From contig NCSJ02000190.1 of assembly GCA_002812745.2 (NCBI GenBank), positions 19,079 to 83,078 on the forward strand: a stretch of DNA of 64,000 nucleotides, in the 5' to 3' direction. This DNA comes from Scytalidium lignicola. Its lineage: Eukaryota > Ascomycota > Leotiomycetes. A model generated the notes under the pieces. That model had not been told where the DNA came from, did not search any database, and saw only the letters and a program-made list of their open reading frames with translations. Below are positions 34,201 to 46,140 of this stretch, piece by piece (position 1 is the stretch's first letter; the number at the start of each line of letters is the position of its first letter). The translations under genes were made by a program, and so were the position numbers.

Positions 34201-36200
34201 TTAGAATCTGATTAATCTAGCATTAGACATAACTAGAAGAGTTCTTGTACCTTATGACTGCTACTTGGAATGATTCTTAACTATAGTAAGATACTATTAT
34301 GAGTTTATGAATGTCTTCCTTGGTTACTTGTTATTAGTAGAAAAAACTTATATAGTCTATGACTGATATAAACTAAGCACCTTAGACTAAGTTGATTATA
34401 TCTGATTGTAAAGGTATTAAGTATACATCAAGTAAAGTAACTTGGTTGAGTAATCTAATATCTATCATAACTTGACCTTTCTATTCCCTTAAAGGTAATA
34501 TTCTTTATACCACGAAGACTAAGAATGAAAAGGGCATAGGTTTCAAAGTCTATTCTATGTACCTTAATACATGCAAGTCATTAAAGGTTTTATCAACTAA
34601 TTGCTAATCTTTCTCTTTTAGTAAGTATATCTTAGATGATTTAGTTAATACCTTAAACTCTTAATCAGAGTATAATAAGATCTTCATCTATTCATGTTCT
34701 AGAAGGTTAACAAAGGATCCAGAATCCTCTTATAATGTTGGATACTGATTGACAACCTTCGTTAGTTCTACTATTATAAGACTTTCAAGTTCCTTATAAA
34801 TCATAACTTAATTAGGTAAAATAGTTTCCTTTAGAATAAGTATAAAGGATGATACTAAGGTTATAGTTGTTAAGCAGGATATTATAATAGAATAAACTTA
34901 TCCAAGCTAATAAGCAAGTAGTCACTTGGCTATCTTCAGTAGTTTTATGTTGTTGTAAAAGGCATTGACAATGAAAGTATGCTTACATTCAAGTTCTTGT
35001 AAATAGCCTAAGCAAGTATTATGTTGTACTTTAACAGCTTAGTTTAAGTAATTATAAGTTAAAATAACTAGTGTAAAACAGTTCAAGACTTAAGTATATA
35101 TAATTAAGTGTTTAATGTTGTCAAGTTCAAAAATGTAATCTTGATTTATGTAGATAGCTTAGTGAATTAGAATTTGAACCATAAAATGTAGAGAGATCAA
35201 TGTAATAGACCTAGTATGTATTAACTTCGCCTAGAGCCTTGTACACTAATATACTGTTATGTTAGTAATAACACCACAAGAACTTATATGTAATTACTTG
35301 TTTCCTAAGTCTAGAATTATCTCTTCAAGTACTATAACATTTATGCTAATAAGCATGTTAGCTTAGAGCTTGTCTATAATGTAAACCTCCCTTTGTATTA
35401 CTGCCTTTGTACAATAGTCTTTTGATTTACTAAACTTTGTACCTAGGATATGAATATCAATAATAGCATATTCTACAGTTTTGTGAGAATTTCTTATTAT
35501 GCCTTAGACTGTCAGTAATACTACCATAGTATAAATTTGTAATTTATCCCTGAGTTGAGCTGTCAAAAATTCCTTATTTACTAAAGTGATTGAACAATCA
35601 GAATTAAGGTATACCTTAACAAGTTTGACTTCTTTCTAAAGCTGAACTTATACTTTAGCATAAGTGAATCCTTTGTACTTTATACTTGTGTTAATTTATA
35701 ATAATAATACTATGAAGACTTTCTCTTTGACTGTTACTAAGAGTAATGCTAAGGCTTGTACTTCTATAATTGTTCAGGTAGAATATGTTGGTAAGTGTTT
35801 GAATAGTTTGTTTTTTAAGATGAAGACTTGTTAACAATGATAACAATGTTAAGGAATAACTGTTTGCTTAGTAAGAGTACTAGTAAAGCAAGTTGTAGTT
35901 AGTCTTATAGCTGACAACATTACATGTAGAGCTATGGTAAATTCAATGTCAAAGTCTTCCTTAACATAATTCATGTCCTGAACATTACCTATAAAAGGAG
36001 GTCTTTGTTCAAGGTTATAGGATATATTCTCTGATTCTTAAGTGTATAAGTTCTAGGCTTCCTAGTCTTGATGATAGTTAGGGTCATCCATAGCATTCTC
36101 TTCTTAACTTGTTATATAAGCCTTCTGGTTGGCCGCTGACAACGTTTACTGTTAAGAGCTTGGCTGGTTTGCTAGACTGCTGGTGATTTGAAGTTGACAG
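31280..36200 (-). pseudogene. Gypsy pol polyprotein remnant
   Basis: Minus-strand islands in order: DIRLLNQVTLLDVYLIPLQS at about 34411-34465 (RT, normally IDIRGLNKVTLPDAYPLP); AYIDNIIMF at about 34150-34200, the RT YxDD box with Asp to Asn (GAT to AAT); then integrase GHPGTARTIEQV and YCRECQIYQT with HKPYG at about 32840-32990, the zinc-binding HHCC region. Many TAA and TAG codons interrupt. The D-to-N change at the catalytic pair alone would kill polymerase activity. Confidence 0.82.
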
Positions 36201-38154
36201 TATAAAGGCTATGGTTATCCTGATTGTCCTAGTATATTAGTAGACTGGTTATAGAACTAGTATAATGTCTAGTTCTATAGTATGTTAGTACTATTCTAAT
36301 TTGACCCTTGAGTAACTTGAGTAGAAGAAAATCTATTCTGAAAGTTAGGTAGACTAAAAGGTCTACCTTGGTTGTACAAGGATCTTTGACCCTTAGGTTT
36401 ATACATAAGGTTTTTAAAACTTGAGTTGTTAGAGCAAGGTACTTAATTCAAAGAATAGTAAGGAAAAGATTATGGTTGTAAATATAACAACTTATTATAT
36501 AGTTGACAATAAGAGAGTATCTCTCTGAGGGGATAACAATCAAACTAGTTAGACTGCCAACTTAAGAAGGTTATGGTAAACTGTTCTAATGTTGTTTCTT
36601 TGGTTGGCTTTAGTATATTTACTTGTAATAGTAAGTCTAGTTTTATCCAGGATTGAATGACAATACTATATTTAACATTGTCTTCGACACTTAGACCTTA
36701 GTTACAAGCTTTGGTTGCTGATTCAAGTATAGCTAGGTATTCTGTGGTTGACTTATACTTATAACAATCATCTACTGTATATTGTATTGTTTTGTATCTG
36801 CTGAACACCTTAGATAAGGAGAGTTAGAAGTGGGTTTCTAAAGTTGAACAATATACTATTAAGCCTAGAATGCTGATCAGCCCTGCTTAGTAAACATCAT
36901 CAAAGGAGTTCCACCATTACTCTGCTTCACTGTAGAAGTATGAGTTTAATACTGCTTTGATTTAGGCTTAGTCCTTGGTAAAAGCAAAGGCTTTTATACG
37001 ATTGGTAAATGAAAAGACATTTTGATAGTAAGTCTTTTTATCCTTTTTGACTATGTTTATGTTAAGCCATTTATGATCCTTAAGTATGTTAGGATAAAAG
37101 TATCCTAGGTCTAATACCTTAAAGGGTACTGGCTAGGCTGCTAGAGTTATGTTCCTGAGGATTTCAGCTACTTGTTGTAATTCCTCTAGAGTAAACCTAA
37201 GCATCTTGGCGTTAGGTAGCTAATCGAGTATGAATTTAGGAGTAGTTTCTGATTAAAGTAGCTCTTCAACTGAGTGTTCCAGGAAAGGAGAAGGTTGTTG
37301 ACGTAGTTTTATAGTTATAGAGTTAGGTGACCTTGAGGAGTGTTCAGTAGCAGAGGGAGGGTAGGTAGATGTTATGGATATAATTGAAGGTTAAGCTATG
37401 GTCCTTTTTAACTACGTAGCTAATGATGTAGTTGTATTGTTAGTACTTTAGCTAAGTATAAGAACTAACTTTTCCTTTTATATAATAATAACAACTTTAG
37501 ATGTAAATTCAACAAAAGTTATTGTACTACTTACAATTACATCTTTAGTTTAACTTGGTGTTAATAGTAAAAGTAGCCTGATAGGGTAAACAACAGGGTA
37601 AACAAGGAGGTCTTTGGGGAATTGTTGTTCTCTGGCAGCTAGATTAGGTGTGTTTTAGGCAGAGAGCTGCTGTAAGTATGAAGTTTGAGAAGTTGTTGAT
37701 AATGTTTTTGAAGACTCCATAGCTGTCGTTGGAGGTAGTGATTCTGTGCTTAGCTCTGGCTTTGGAAGTTTGGCAGCAGGTACTAATGTTTCCGTGGGGT
37801 TCACTATGACTGCTCTTGGCAGGCTGGCAGCCTTCTTAAACTGGTTGATTGTTGTATGGAGTTGTCATCTTGAGGTAGCCCATTCGATAGGAAACAAGGA
37901 TGATGATGACCTAGTCTCCTTTTGGTAAGGCAAGGCTGATCTGACCTGGTCAATTAAATCTCAGTGCTTTAGAAGTATCTCTGCTATAAAGCTATAGCCT
38001 AAGTCAATGAATTGTTGCAAGTATTCTGCTAGCAAGGCTGTATCTGGTTGTGTGAGCATGGAAAGACTATAGTGCTAAAGATCTCTCACCCTGGTGGTCT
38101 CAGAATCAGTTTCCCTGGCTGATTCACAACCGGAACGTTGATATTGCTACCATC

Positions 38155-38348
38155 TGTTATGGTATGGGTCAATTATATTGAAGGTAAAAAGGATGATCTA
38201 TTCTCCTTGGTGCCAAAGCACATGATATAACTAGCTATGGAATAAAGTATGACCGACCTGGCTATGGAATAAAGTATTACCAACCCGGCTACGGTCAAGC
38301 TAAGGAATAAGGTATGACCGACCCGGCACTCCTGGGAACGCCATAACA
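38155..38348 (-). repeat. 5' LTR of the Gypsy element (194 bp)
   Basis: Partner of the LTR at 30162. Same length without gaps; 14 transition differences and no transversion by my alignment. Copies of the GGAATAAAGTAT unit are slightly better preserved here. Confidence 0.92.
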
Positions 38349-38639
38349 GATATACTATGTTAAACATACATATGTTATAATCAATAAAACTATTACATTA
38401 TATAACTTTAAAATCTTTGTTTTTGTTACTCTTCAAGTAAAGTTTGTAATTGCTTGTAAAGTTATTATTACTTTAATTGCTTGTTCTTTAATATGTTTTA
38501 TATGTACTTTTTATCTTAAGTTTAAGTCAAAAATCACTCTTAAATATCTGACTACTATTTTAAGCTTTATTACTTTAAAAGGCTAATTGCTTAAAGTTAG
38601 GATAATTAGTAATTTATTAAAATCCTCCTTATTAAAGTC

Positions 38640-39110
38640 TTTATATCTTCAGTCATATTTATAAACAAAGTGCATTAACTCAAATTTATCTACTATAAAT
38701 ATAAACATATGTTTTCTAGCTTATTCCTTATACTCTTAAACAACTTTTATAAGTATAACAATCATCTTTGCAATGTCCTTACCTTTAGCTAGAATTCTTA
38801 TATTATTAATATACTTTCCTTTTATAATTATTGTAGATTTTAGCCTTTTTGTCTTTATTAAGTCTACATTGTAAAACAAGTACATAATAAGTGATAAAGG
38901 TAATTTTTAGAAAATACTTGTATTTACTATAAACTCCAGTTTTATACTTTTTACAAGCTTAATTTTTGACTTCTAATTTTATAAGTAATTAATTATTTAA
39001 TTTACTAGCCAAAGTAGTAAACTTCTTTTTTTTTATATTGTATAACAATCTCTTATAAAACACATTGTTAAAGGCTTCTAATACATCTAAAAAGAGTAAG
39101 CTAGTTACTT
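38640..39110 (-). pseudogene. LINE reverse transcriptase remnant
   Basis: Minus-strand reading gives the FLDVLEAFNNV block (normally FLDVSGAFDNV) followed by YKRLLYNIKKR, and 350-400 bp further downstream ARKHMFIFIVDKFELMHF, the region behind the catalytic Asp pair in Tad-like elements. In-frame stops and transition changes are frequent. Confidence 0.75.
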
Positions 39111-42100
39111 TTTTTCTTCTTTTATATCAAATAAATCCTTTTTGTAAACATATGAATAATATACTTACAAAATACTAGTTTCTTACTTTTAACATGCTAG
39201 ATTAACAGTATATAATACCTTTTAGCCAAGTATTGTATACATTTTACTAGAATTATATCTATTACTTTACTAATAGTATTTATAAGTATAATAAGTTTAT
39301 ACACTTTAAGCTTTAAGTAGTTTAACTTGTTTAATTTGTATAAAATTACTGTAACTGACTTTTTAAAGTGTTCTAAGCAATATCCAAGCTTAAAAGATAC
39401 GTTAAATATAGTTTTCAGTATTAAGACTAATTTTGTAATTATTACTTTAAGTATTCTATTTAAGATTTTATCTTTTTCTAAAGCTTTATTTAGTAGTATG
39501 TATTTTAAAGCTTTAATAACTTCTTGTTCTATGATTTTAAGTTAATTTCTTCTAAATTAAGAATACTTAAACCCTTTAATATCTTCTAGGTTTATCTTTA
39601 AAAGCTTTAAGAAGTACACCTCTTTAAATGCTTTACATTTACTTTGTAAGTCTTCAACTATAATCTTGTCCTTTTTCTGGATATCAGTAGTATAAGCTAC
39701 TCTGAGTACTTCTTGATTTTTAACTTATTTAGCTAGTTTTTAAAAGCTTACTTTATCTTTAACATTTAAAACTTAGTCTTTGTAAAGCTGTTTATTATAT
39801 TTGAATATAATTTTGTCNTTTTTTAACTTTAGCTTTTTAGAAAACTTTAAAATTCTCCTTTATTAAGTGTTTTTAGTTTCTTCTATTTACATTCTTTAAA
39901 TTCTTAATAATATCTTTTGTTTTATTAGTAAAGTTTAACTTTAAGAACTATGTAATTTTAACCTTTAAAACTACTTCTTCTATGCTTTTGTTCAAGGCTT
40001 TTATAATTTTAACTACTATAAAGTTAAGTTCTGTAAATAAGATAAAGTCTTGAATTGTTAAAAGTTGCTTTTTAACTATTATAACTAGTAGTTTAATATT
40101 TAATTACTTAAAAGCTTTCTTGTATACTATTAAAAGAAAATTAAGCTTAACGTTAATCTTTATAATTACTAAGTAGTAATCAAATGTATAATTTAACTTC
40201 TTATTTACTTTACAAGTGTAAATCTTATCTTGAATCTTTTATATAACTTATACTAAGTTTATATATATACCTTCTCNTTTTTTGATTTTAATTAACATTA
40301 TTAGCTAGTTTAGTAATTATACTTAGTTCTAATGTTAATTTCAGTCTATTCTCTTTTATTAATAGTATTAGAAAGTTTATTTAGTTATTTTTTTTAATAA
40401 ATAGTTTGTTTTTAAACTATATTTTATAGTATAAGTTAAAATCATTTACTACTATTTATAAGTTATTTTTATATTTGGCTAATGCTTAGTCTAAGTATAA
40501 AAAAAGTGCTATTAGTTAGTAGCTTTTTGTATTCCCCATTTGTAAACCTTGTCTAATCTTCTTTCATGTTTAACCTCTTGTTATGAAAGTTGTAGATATT
40601 GTAAATAGAAAACTTCTTATTTATCTCTTCTACTTTGACTTTGATATAAGTTATGAGAACATCATATCTTCTACTTGTGATTTTAATGGTTTTCTTGTTG
40701 ATTTTAATAATATTTATAAAGAAGTAAACATATAAGTGTTCTTTTGTAATTTATATGTACATTTAATACTTGTTCAGGTATAAGTTATGTATTTTCCAAA
40801 ACTTTTTTCTTTGAATTCAAATATAGTTTTTGAATTATAATAACATTGTATTCTTTAGTAATTCTATTCATTAACAAGGCTATTATAACATTGTATGATT
40901 TCTAAACATTGTACTATAACACTAATATTTATTGTAATTATTATTCTGTCATTTAATAAACAAGTGTTTGCTTATTTCTTTTAGATTAAACTTCTGTAAA
41001 TAATATTTTAATAGATAATTCTTGGTTATGCCTTACTAAGCTTTTAGNTTTTTATTCTATCCTAGCTGAAAGTTGTTAAACTTGATGTAATTATTGTTAT
41101 GTTGTTACTCTAGCTATTATTTCTAAATGTTACTCTAAAGCTTTTATTCCTTTCTTGAATTTGCTAAATGTTCTTTAAAAACTCAATGATTTCTTCTAGG
41201 ATTTTTATCATTTCCCTTTTTATAAATGTTTTATGCTTCTTTTTAATTGTCGTTGTTAATGCTTTAGTAATCTGATCATCTTGTATAGTCGNTTTTTATA
41301 GTCCTGATTTACTGTCTGAGGACAATAACCAGGTTTTTATTCTTTAGTACTTTTATACACTTGTTAACCACTTTTACCTAGTAAGTTCNTTTTTATTTTA
41401 AAAGTGCTAAGCTGTAATATAAGCTTTAGAGTTTTACTTAATATTTGAATTAGTGTTTTAAAAGCTTAAATAGTTTAAGTTTTTTCTGTTTCGTTAATTT
41501 GTACTCTTTTACTTTCTTTTCTTATTAACTCTATTATTTGCTTATGTAAACTAACCTCAAATACTCTTAAAATGATATTTATGACTAAGAAACAAAAGTT
41601 CTCTATAAAGTATCTTTTTACTTTTACAATCNTTTTTAATAATTCTCTTTTTATGATCATAGCTTTATAATTATACTAAGTGTTAGCCTTTGTAAAGTAA
41701 GCATTTGAATTTAGTATAGTCTTTCTTGTCTAAGTAGTTATTAGTCTTGTAATCTGTTAATGAACAATAATCACAAATAAAGGTTTTATTGTATACAACT
41801 ATAATATAATCGAATTTATAACACTTGTAATATGACTTAACATTCTTTATTATAACATTAAATTCTCTTCTTATAATTATCTTATAATAGTCTTTTTATT
41901 TTAATTAAAGTATTTACATCTTCTGGTTAAGCAAACTTAATTACTATTACATTTACTAGTTTGTTTATAAGCTTACTTAATTATTGTACTCNTTTTTATT
42001 TCTATCTTCTTCATCTTTACGTTAGATTTCTATATTTTAGCTATACTGTTAATTTAGTTATTCATATTAATTGTTGTAATCTTAATGTTAAAGACTACTA

Positions 42101-43420
42101 TTTTATATGTTAGGATTATCACTTTACCACTCTTTTCTAGTATACTTTCTTATTCCTTCTAGTTGTATAAGAGCTTGTCTACAGTCAAGCTATCTTTTAC
42201 ATATACATAAATGTCTTTAGATAATAGTATTTATACTATATTTATCTACTGATTTATGCTTAATATAATAGTTTAAACACTATTGTTAACATTTTAGCTT
42301 ATGCTCAGAGTTTTGAATATAGTTTTATTAAAAAGCTTAATAAGCTTTACTACTAAGTCTTTCTAACCTTTGAAAGTCTTAATTATAGTTTTATCTGTAG
42401 ACTTAATCTGTATTTTCTTGGTTTTAAGCATAATTTAGCTTTTTGTAATTATAGTTGTAATTATAATTTTAATGTATAAAAACATGTTACTACTTTTGTT
42501 AGAGAATACAATGCTTGTTTATAACGATTCTGTTGACTATAATAATTTATTCCTAGTAGAACAGCTTTGTATAAAACTTATTATTTTGCTATATCAGTCT
42601 TTAAGCTCCTTGAAATCTTGTTGTATCTTGTCTAGCTTGTTGTTTATCATGTTAAAAGTCGCGTTTCTGCCTTGTTTGTTGTCCTTCAAGCCTTTCAAGA
42701 ACAATTTCACAGCTTTCAGGAAGTCCAAAGCATTGTTAAATAGTATAAGACAAACCTTACAGCTTTCATAATCTTCTGTAGCTAGTTTCCAACTGATATA
42801 TTCAATTAGGGCTTTGGTTTCCTGGAGGAGATAAGTCTACTGTTCGTTGAAATCTTTCTTTTTCTTCTCTACTTTTAGACAGCCATAGTCTATAAGAAAC
42901 TCCTTACCACCAGGCAACATAAAGTTGACCTCGAGGAATTGATTCCAGGTGTTCAATTGCTGGTAAGTGGCATGGTTGTCGAGTTATTTCCNAAAAAGTC
43001 GATTTAAGCGTGCAGAGATATTCTCAGAAAGCTTTACATGACTACTAGAGAAAGACACCTACAATGCTAGCTCATTCAACTTAAGTTAAATTAAGTTAAC
43101 TCAACATTATTCCTATTTAGGATTAGTGTTAATTAGTAATAAAGATTAACTAATAAGATAGTTAATTTTACTAGTTGAACTAACAAGATTATTAATCATT
43201 TTGCCATTATCTATTTTGTTATTTATTTTGCAATTTGTATAAAATTGCATAAAACTATACAAAATTGTATAAAATTGTATAAAATTATATGTTGAGTTGT
43301 TTGAGTTGAGTTAAGTTTCAACTCAAACTCAACTCAACTCAACTCAACTCAATTAAATTAAATTTAAGTTAAATTGAGTTTTCGAGTTTTCGAGTTTTGT
43401 TTACACACACTGGCTTCATT

Positions 43421-43586
43421 TGTACTCTTTTGATCTGTGTTTGTGGCTTTCCATTATCTGTGTCAGATCCCGCATTCAACGCACAATTGATTAGGCCACC
43501 ACATTTACACCCTGGCTAATGGCTAAACGTAGTTGCGTCAAAGTCTGCATCAGCTCTAGCTTTTCTTTTCGCAACATAATAAACTT
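43421..43586 (+). other. leader of the beta-helix gene
   Basis: Short stretch between the hAT-like element and the next gene; it must contain what is left of the promoter, because the transposon nest ends only 167 bp from the first candidate ATG. Confidence 0.4.
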
Positions 43587-44629
43587 GTGAATAACCCATG
43601 CGACATCAGATCGCAAAGACATTCAACAAGAACTCTTACAGCAACCATGACGCTGATTCTCACCGACACAAAAGATGCGAAATCGTCATCGGACGAAGAT
43701 CAAAGGAATATGGACCCAAACGACCTCAATCCGACCTCACTGAGCCCACGTAAGCTTTTTCCACATCTGCCAATGAGAGATTACGATCAGCCAGAAGACT
43801 CGGTTCAAGGACACGCACACGATCCTCCTCCATACTCATACTCCGAATCCAACCCGCAGTCCACATCCCAAGCAGAGCTCTCTCCAAAAGCCAAGGTCCC
43901 AGAGTCAAACGCCGTCAATGCAAGCCAAGCAGTAAACTTGACTGGCCCGCTGCACATTCTTGGAAAAGTTAACTCTTCATCTCCAATTACTTTGAAGAAT
44001 GGAATTCAGGTTGATGGGAAGGTCAATTCTTCAAGTTTTATCCTTCTGGAGAACGACGTCATTGTTGGTGGGAAGGTAGACTCGAGCAGCAAGGTAACAT
44101 TGAGAGATAATGTGCAGGTTATTGGCAAAGTGAATGCTAGTGGTGCTATCGAATAATTAGAACATCATTAAATATCCGTAGGATAAGAAGTACGCTTACT
44201 GACAACAATTTTAGATTGAGTAATGGCATCAAAGTAGCCGAAAAGATCGATGCTAATGGAGCAGTCACTCTCGACGGCGGTGACAGAGGCATTTTTATTG
44301 GTAGCAAGGTATCGAGCAATGGCCAAATTGATATCAAAGGCTGGGTCGAGATTGCCGGTGACATGAAAGCTGGTGGCTCAGTTAAGATCCGAAGCTACGG
44401 CCCTGGCAAGACTCCCAAGCTAGGTGGAAAGATCAATGCTTCTGGCCAGATCACGATTGAGGGAGATGTGATTGCCAACACATTGTACCTCTCGAGCAGT
44501 CTAAAGCTGAATGGGCAATTGCATGTCCTTGGCGACTTTGAGGTAAAAGGCAACGTGGTCTTGCAAAAGGGGGGACAGCTGATTGTGGATGGAAAGAGAA
44601 CAATACATGGAAGTATCAAAGAAGAGTAG
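43587..44629 (+). CDS. bactofilin-like beta-helix repeat protein, about 306-326 aa, two exons
   Basis: After a disordered Pro/Ser-rich N-terminus (about 110 residues) the protein is a series of 18-residue coils: GKVNSSSPITLKNGIQVD, GKVNSSSFILLENDVIVG, GKVDSSSKVTLRDNVQVI, and further degenerate copies to the end. This periodicity and the hydrophobic alternation are as in bacterial bactofilins (polymer-forming right-handed beta-helices); the assignment is by pattern, not search. Exons 43587-44152 and 44215-44629: the 18-residue period continues exactly if GAA-TTG is formed across the 62-bp intron (GKVNASGAIE then LSNGIKVA). But the donor reads ATAATT instead of GTAATT, a G-to-A change, so splicing may be lost and the protein would stop after GAIE. 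Met at 43647 is the likelier start. Role unknown. Confidence 0.7.
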
Positions 44630-45638
44630 TCAATCCTAAGCAGCGTCGAAGTCGATTTAATCCCTCACCGAGTTCCGGTTCAGCCTAGAGTCAGAGTTTA
44701 GTACAAATAGCTATAGCTTCGCTGGATATTGTTTCTTAACCAGGCCTACTAATTTTTTATTTTTATTTTGCAGAACCTTTCCCTTTTTTTCCTTGTATTA
44801 ACCTTCAAGGCCTTCAACGGCGCATATTTTTACAGCTCGATGGATTTTTCACTAGCCTAATGAAGCTAGGAAATGCAGCTTTATTTAATCCATATATTTA
44901 TCATTGGTGGTGAACTAAGAACTTCAAAGAAGCTAAGCCCTCAGTTCACCCCAAGGTAGTGGTTCCGACGTGTTTACCGTACAGATTATCATAGCGTTGC
45001 TGAATAGTTTCCTGACAACGTTCTTTCGCAAATCTGTAGCCGTCTTGAGTCTCTCTAAGAGATTTTGGCTTTTGCGTTATGGAAGGAATATCCCTTCAAG
45101 AGTATCCTCACTATCAATGTGCCCGTCCGGTAGGCAAGACAATACAGAGAGGTACAGCGGCAAAGTAAAGTAGTGGGAACCCCTACCAGTGTACTTAACC
45201 AAATTAAGTAGTATGTAAACACACAACCCATGACTTTACTACTTGAACCAGTTAAGTACCCTGTGTAAGGGTATACTTAGTTCTTATGTAATTAGCGGTT
45301 ATTAGTTAAGTTATCAGAGATTAGGCTAACTACAGCACATATAATCGCGTATAGGTATCCCGTTTAGATTGTCATTATCGTGCACGCAGCTGGCCTTAAT
45401 ATTGCATTGAAGTGGTTGCCAGAGAAAGCAGAGGGAAAACCCAAAAGAAAATAATTTGCATCTAGATTTATGTCTAATTGAAGTACTTGATAAATGCTTT
45501 GCTAATAGCAAAGTTACTTGAGTATCTCAAATGGTTCAGTTTTAATTATTTTTAATGTGAATATTAGCCAAAAGGATGCATGCTATTAAGTAGAGTTTAA
45601 ATATTTGAATAAATACAATTTACTTAAGACGCATTAAG
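44630..45638. other. intergenic region before LTR element
   Basis: No supportable gene. A 67-codon ORF at 44970-45173 (+) has no features. Short words AAGTAGTATGT and TACTACTT around 45170-45270 recur in both orientations but no clear element boundary is seen. Confidence 0.35.
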
Positions 45639-46140
45639 TGTTGAGAGTAATATATTGGTTACGTGCACGTGATACTCACGTGCCATGTAGACTAGTCCTG
45701 ATTAGGTAGTGGGAGCGAGCGAAGCTCTTACAGCTTCGCACCACTCCCACCCCCTTTTCGAAGAACAACCATGGAATAGCACAACGAGTATATTACGTAT
45801 AATTGCGTACCGTACTTCGTGCTACAGGTGAACCGACACTGATCAGTTTGTACATACAGATCAGGAGATTATCGTTTAATTGGTGGGACATTCGGTGGTC
45901 CCCTTTTAAAGCTGAATCTCGGGAGATTACGACCTGTTCGGTGGGACATTCGGTGGTCCCCTTACAAAGTTGCAATTTACCCCAGTCGAAGGGGGAAACA
46001 GCCATTCAACAACTACAGCTTGATCAGTGGGACGTTCGGCGGTCCCTTTTCATAGCTGTTGTTGCTGAACCTGTTTTTGCCAAAAACAACACGTTCGGTT
46101 GGACGTCAGGCGGTCCACTTACGGAGTTGCGTGGTCAGCC
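45639..46140 (+). repeat. LTR with hairpin and four GGGACATTCGG-type repeats
   Basis: Contains CACGTGATACTCACGTG near 45667-45684, a hairpin GTGGGAGCGAGCGAAGCT/AGCTTCGCACCACTCCCAC at 45709-45750, and four copies of a word close to GTGGGACATTCGGTGGTCCC at about 45882, 45941, 46028 and 46099, spaced 59-87 bp apart. The 3' border is inferred from the RIP copy at 6265-6770. Confidence 0.7.

Larger units (their letters stand above)
30157..38353 (-). mobile_element. full-length Ty3/Gypsy retrotransposon (innermost layer), 8187 bp
   Basis: Two direct LTRs of 194 bp (30162-30355 and 38155-38348) with inverted TGTTA/TAACA ends are flanked by identical GATAT (30157-30161, 38349-38353). The coding strand is minus, so the 5' LTR is the right one; directly inside it the minus strand reads GATGGTAGCAATATC, a possible primer-binding site. 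The LTR pair differs at 14 positions, all transitions, so RIP rather than age explains the divergence. Pol order is normal (RT before integrase), gag should lie at 36.2-38.1 kb. No long ORF survives. Confidence 0.92.
28218..43085 (-). mobile_element. Tad-type LINE (middle layer), about 6.65 kb without its own insertion
   Basis: Identical 12-bp duplications ATTCAACTTAAG lie at 28218-28229 and 43074-43085. The left end has a T-run (28230-28239), the poly(A) tail of a minus-strand element. At 39057-39105 the minus strand reads SLLFLDVLEAFNNV, and at about 38660-38690 KFELMHF, both signatures of the reverse transcriptase of fungal Tad1-clade LINEs; an Asp reads as Asn (GAT to AAT) and stops are frequent, so it is dead. 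The coding strand is heavily AT-shifted. The Gypsy element sits inside at 30157-38353. Confidence 0.85.
28121..43420. mobile_element. hAT-like short element (outermost layer of nest), split by LINE
   Basis: Terminal inverted repeats CAGTGTGTATAA (28129-28140) and its complement TTTACACACACTG (43400-43412) are flanked by identical 8-bp duplications GCTTCATT (28121-28128 and 43413-43420). Eight-bp duplications and ends starting CAG are hallmarks of hAT transposons. Without the inserted LINE the element is only about 415 bp and non-coding, so it is a MITE. Its inside carries runs of the pentamer GAGTT/AACTC near both ends (28141-28158, 28171-28217, 43290-43360). Confidence 0.85.

Noticed and set aside
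39327..39545. 72-codon Phe/Leu/Ser-rich ORF
   Set aside because: Antisense to the LINE reverse transcriptase remnant; compositional artefact.
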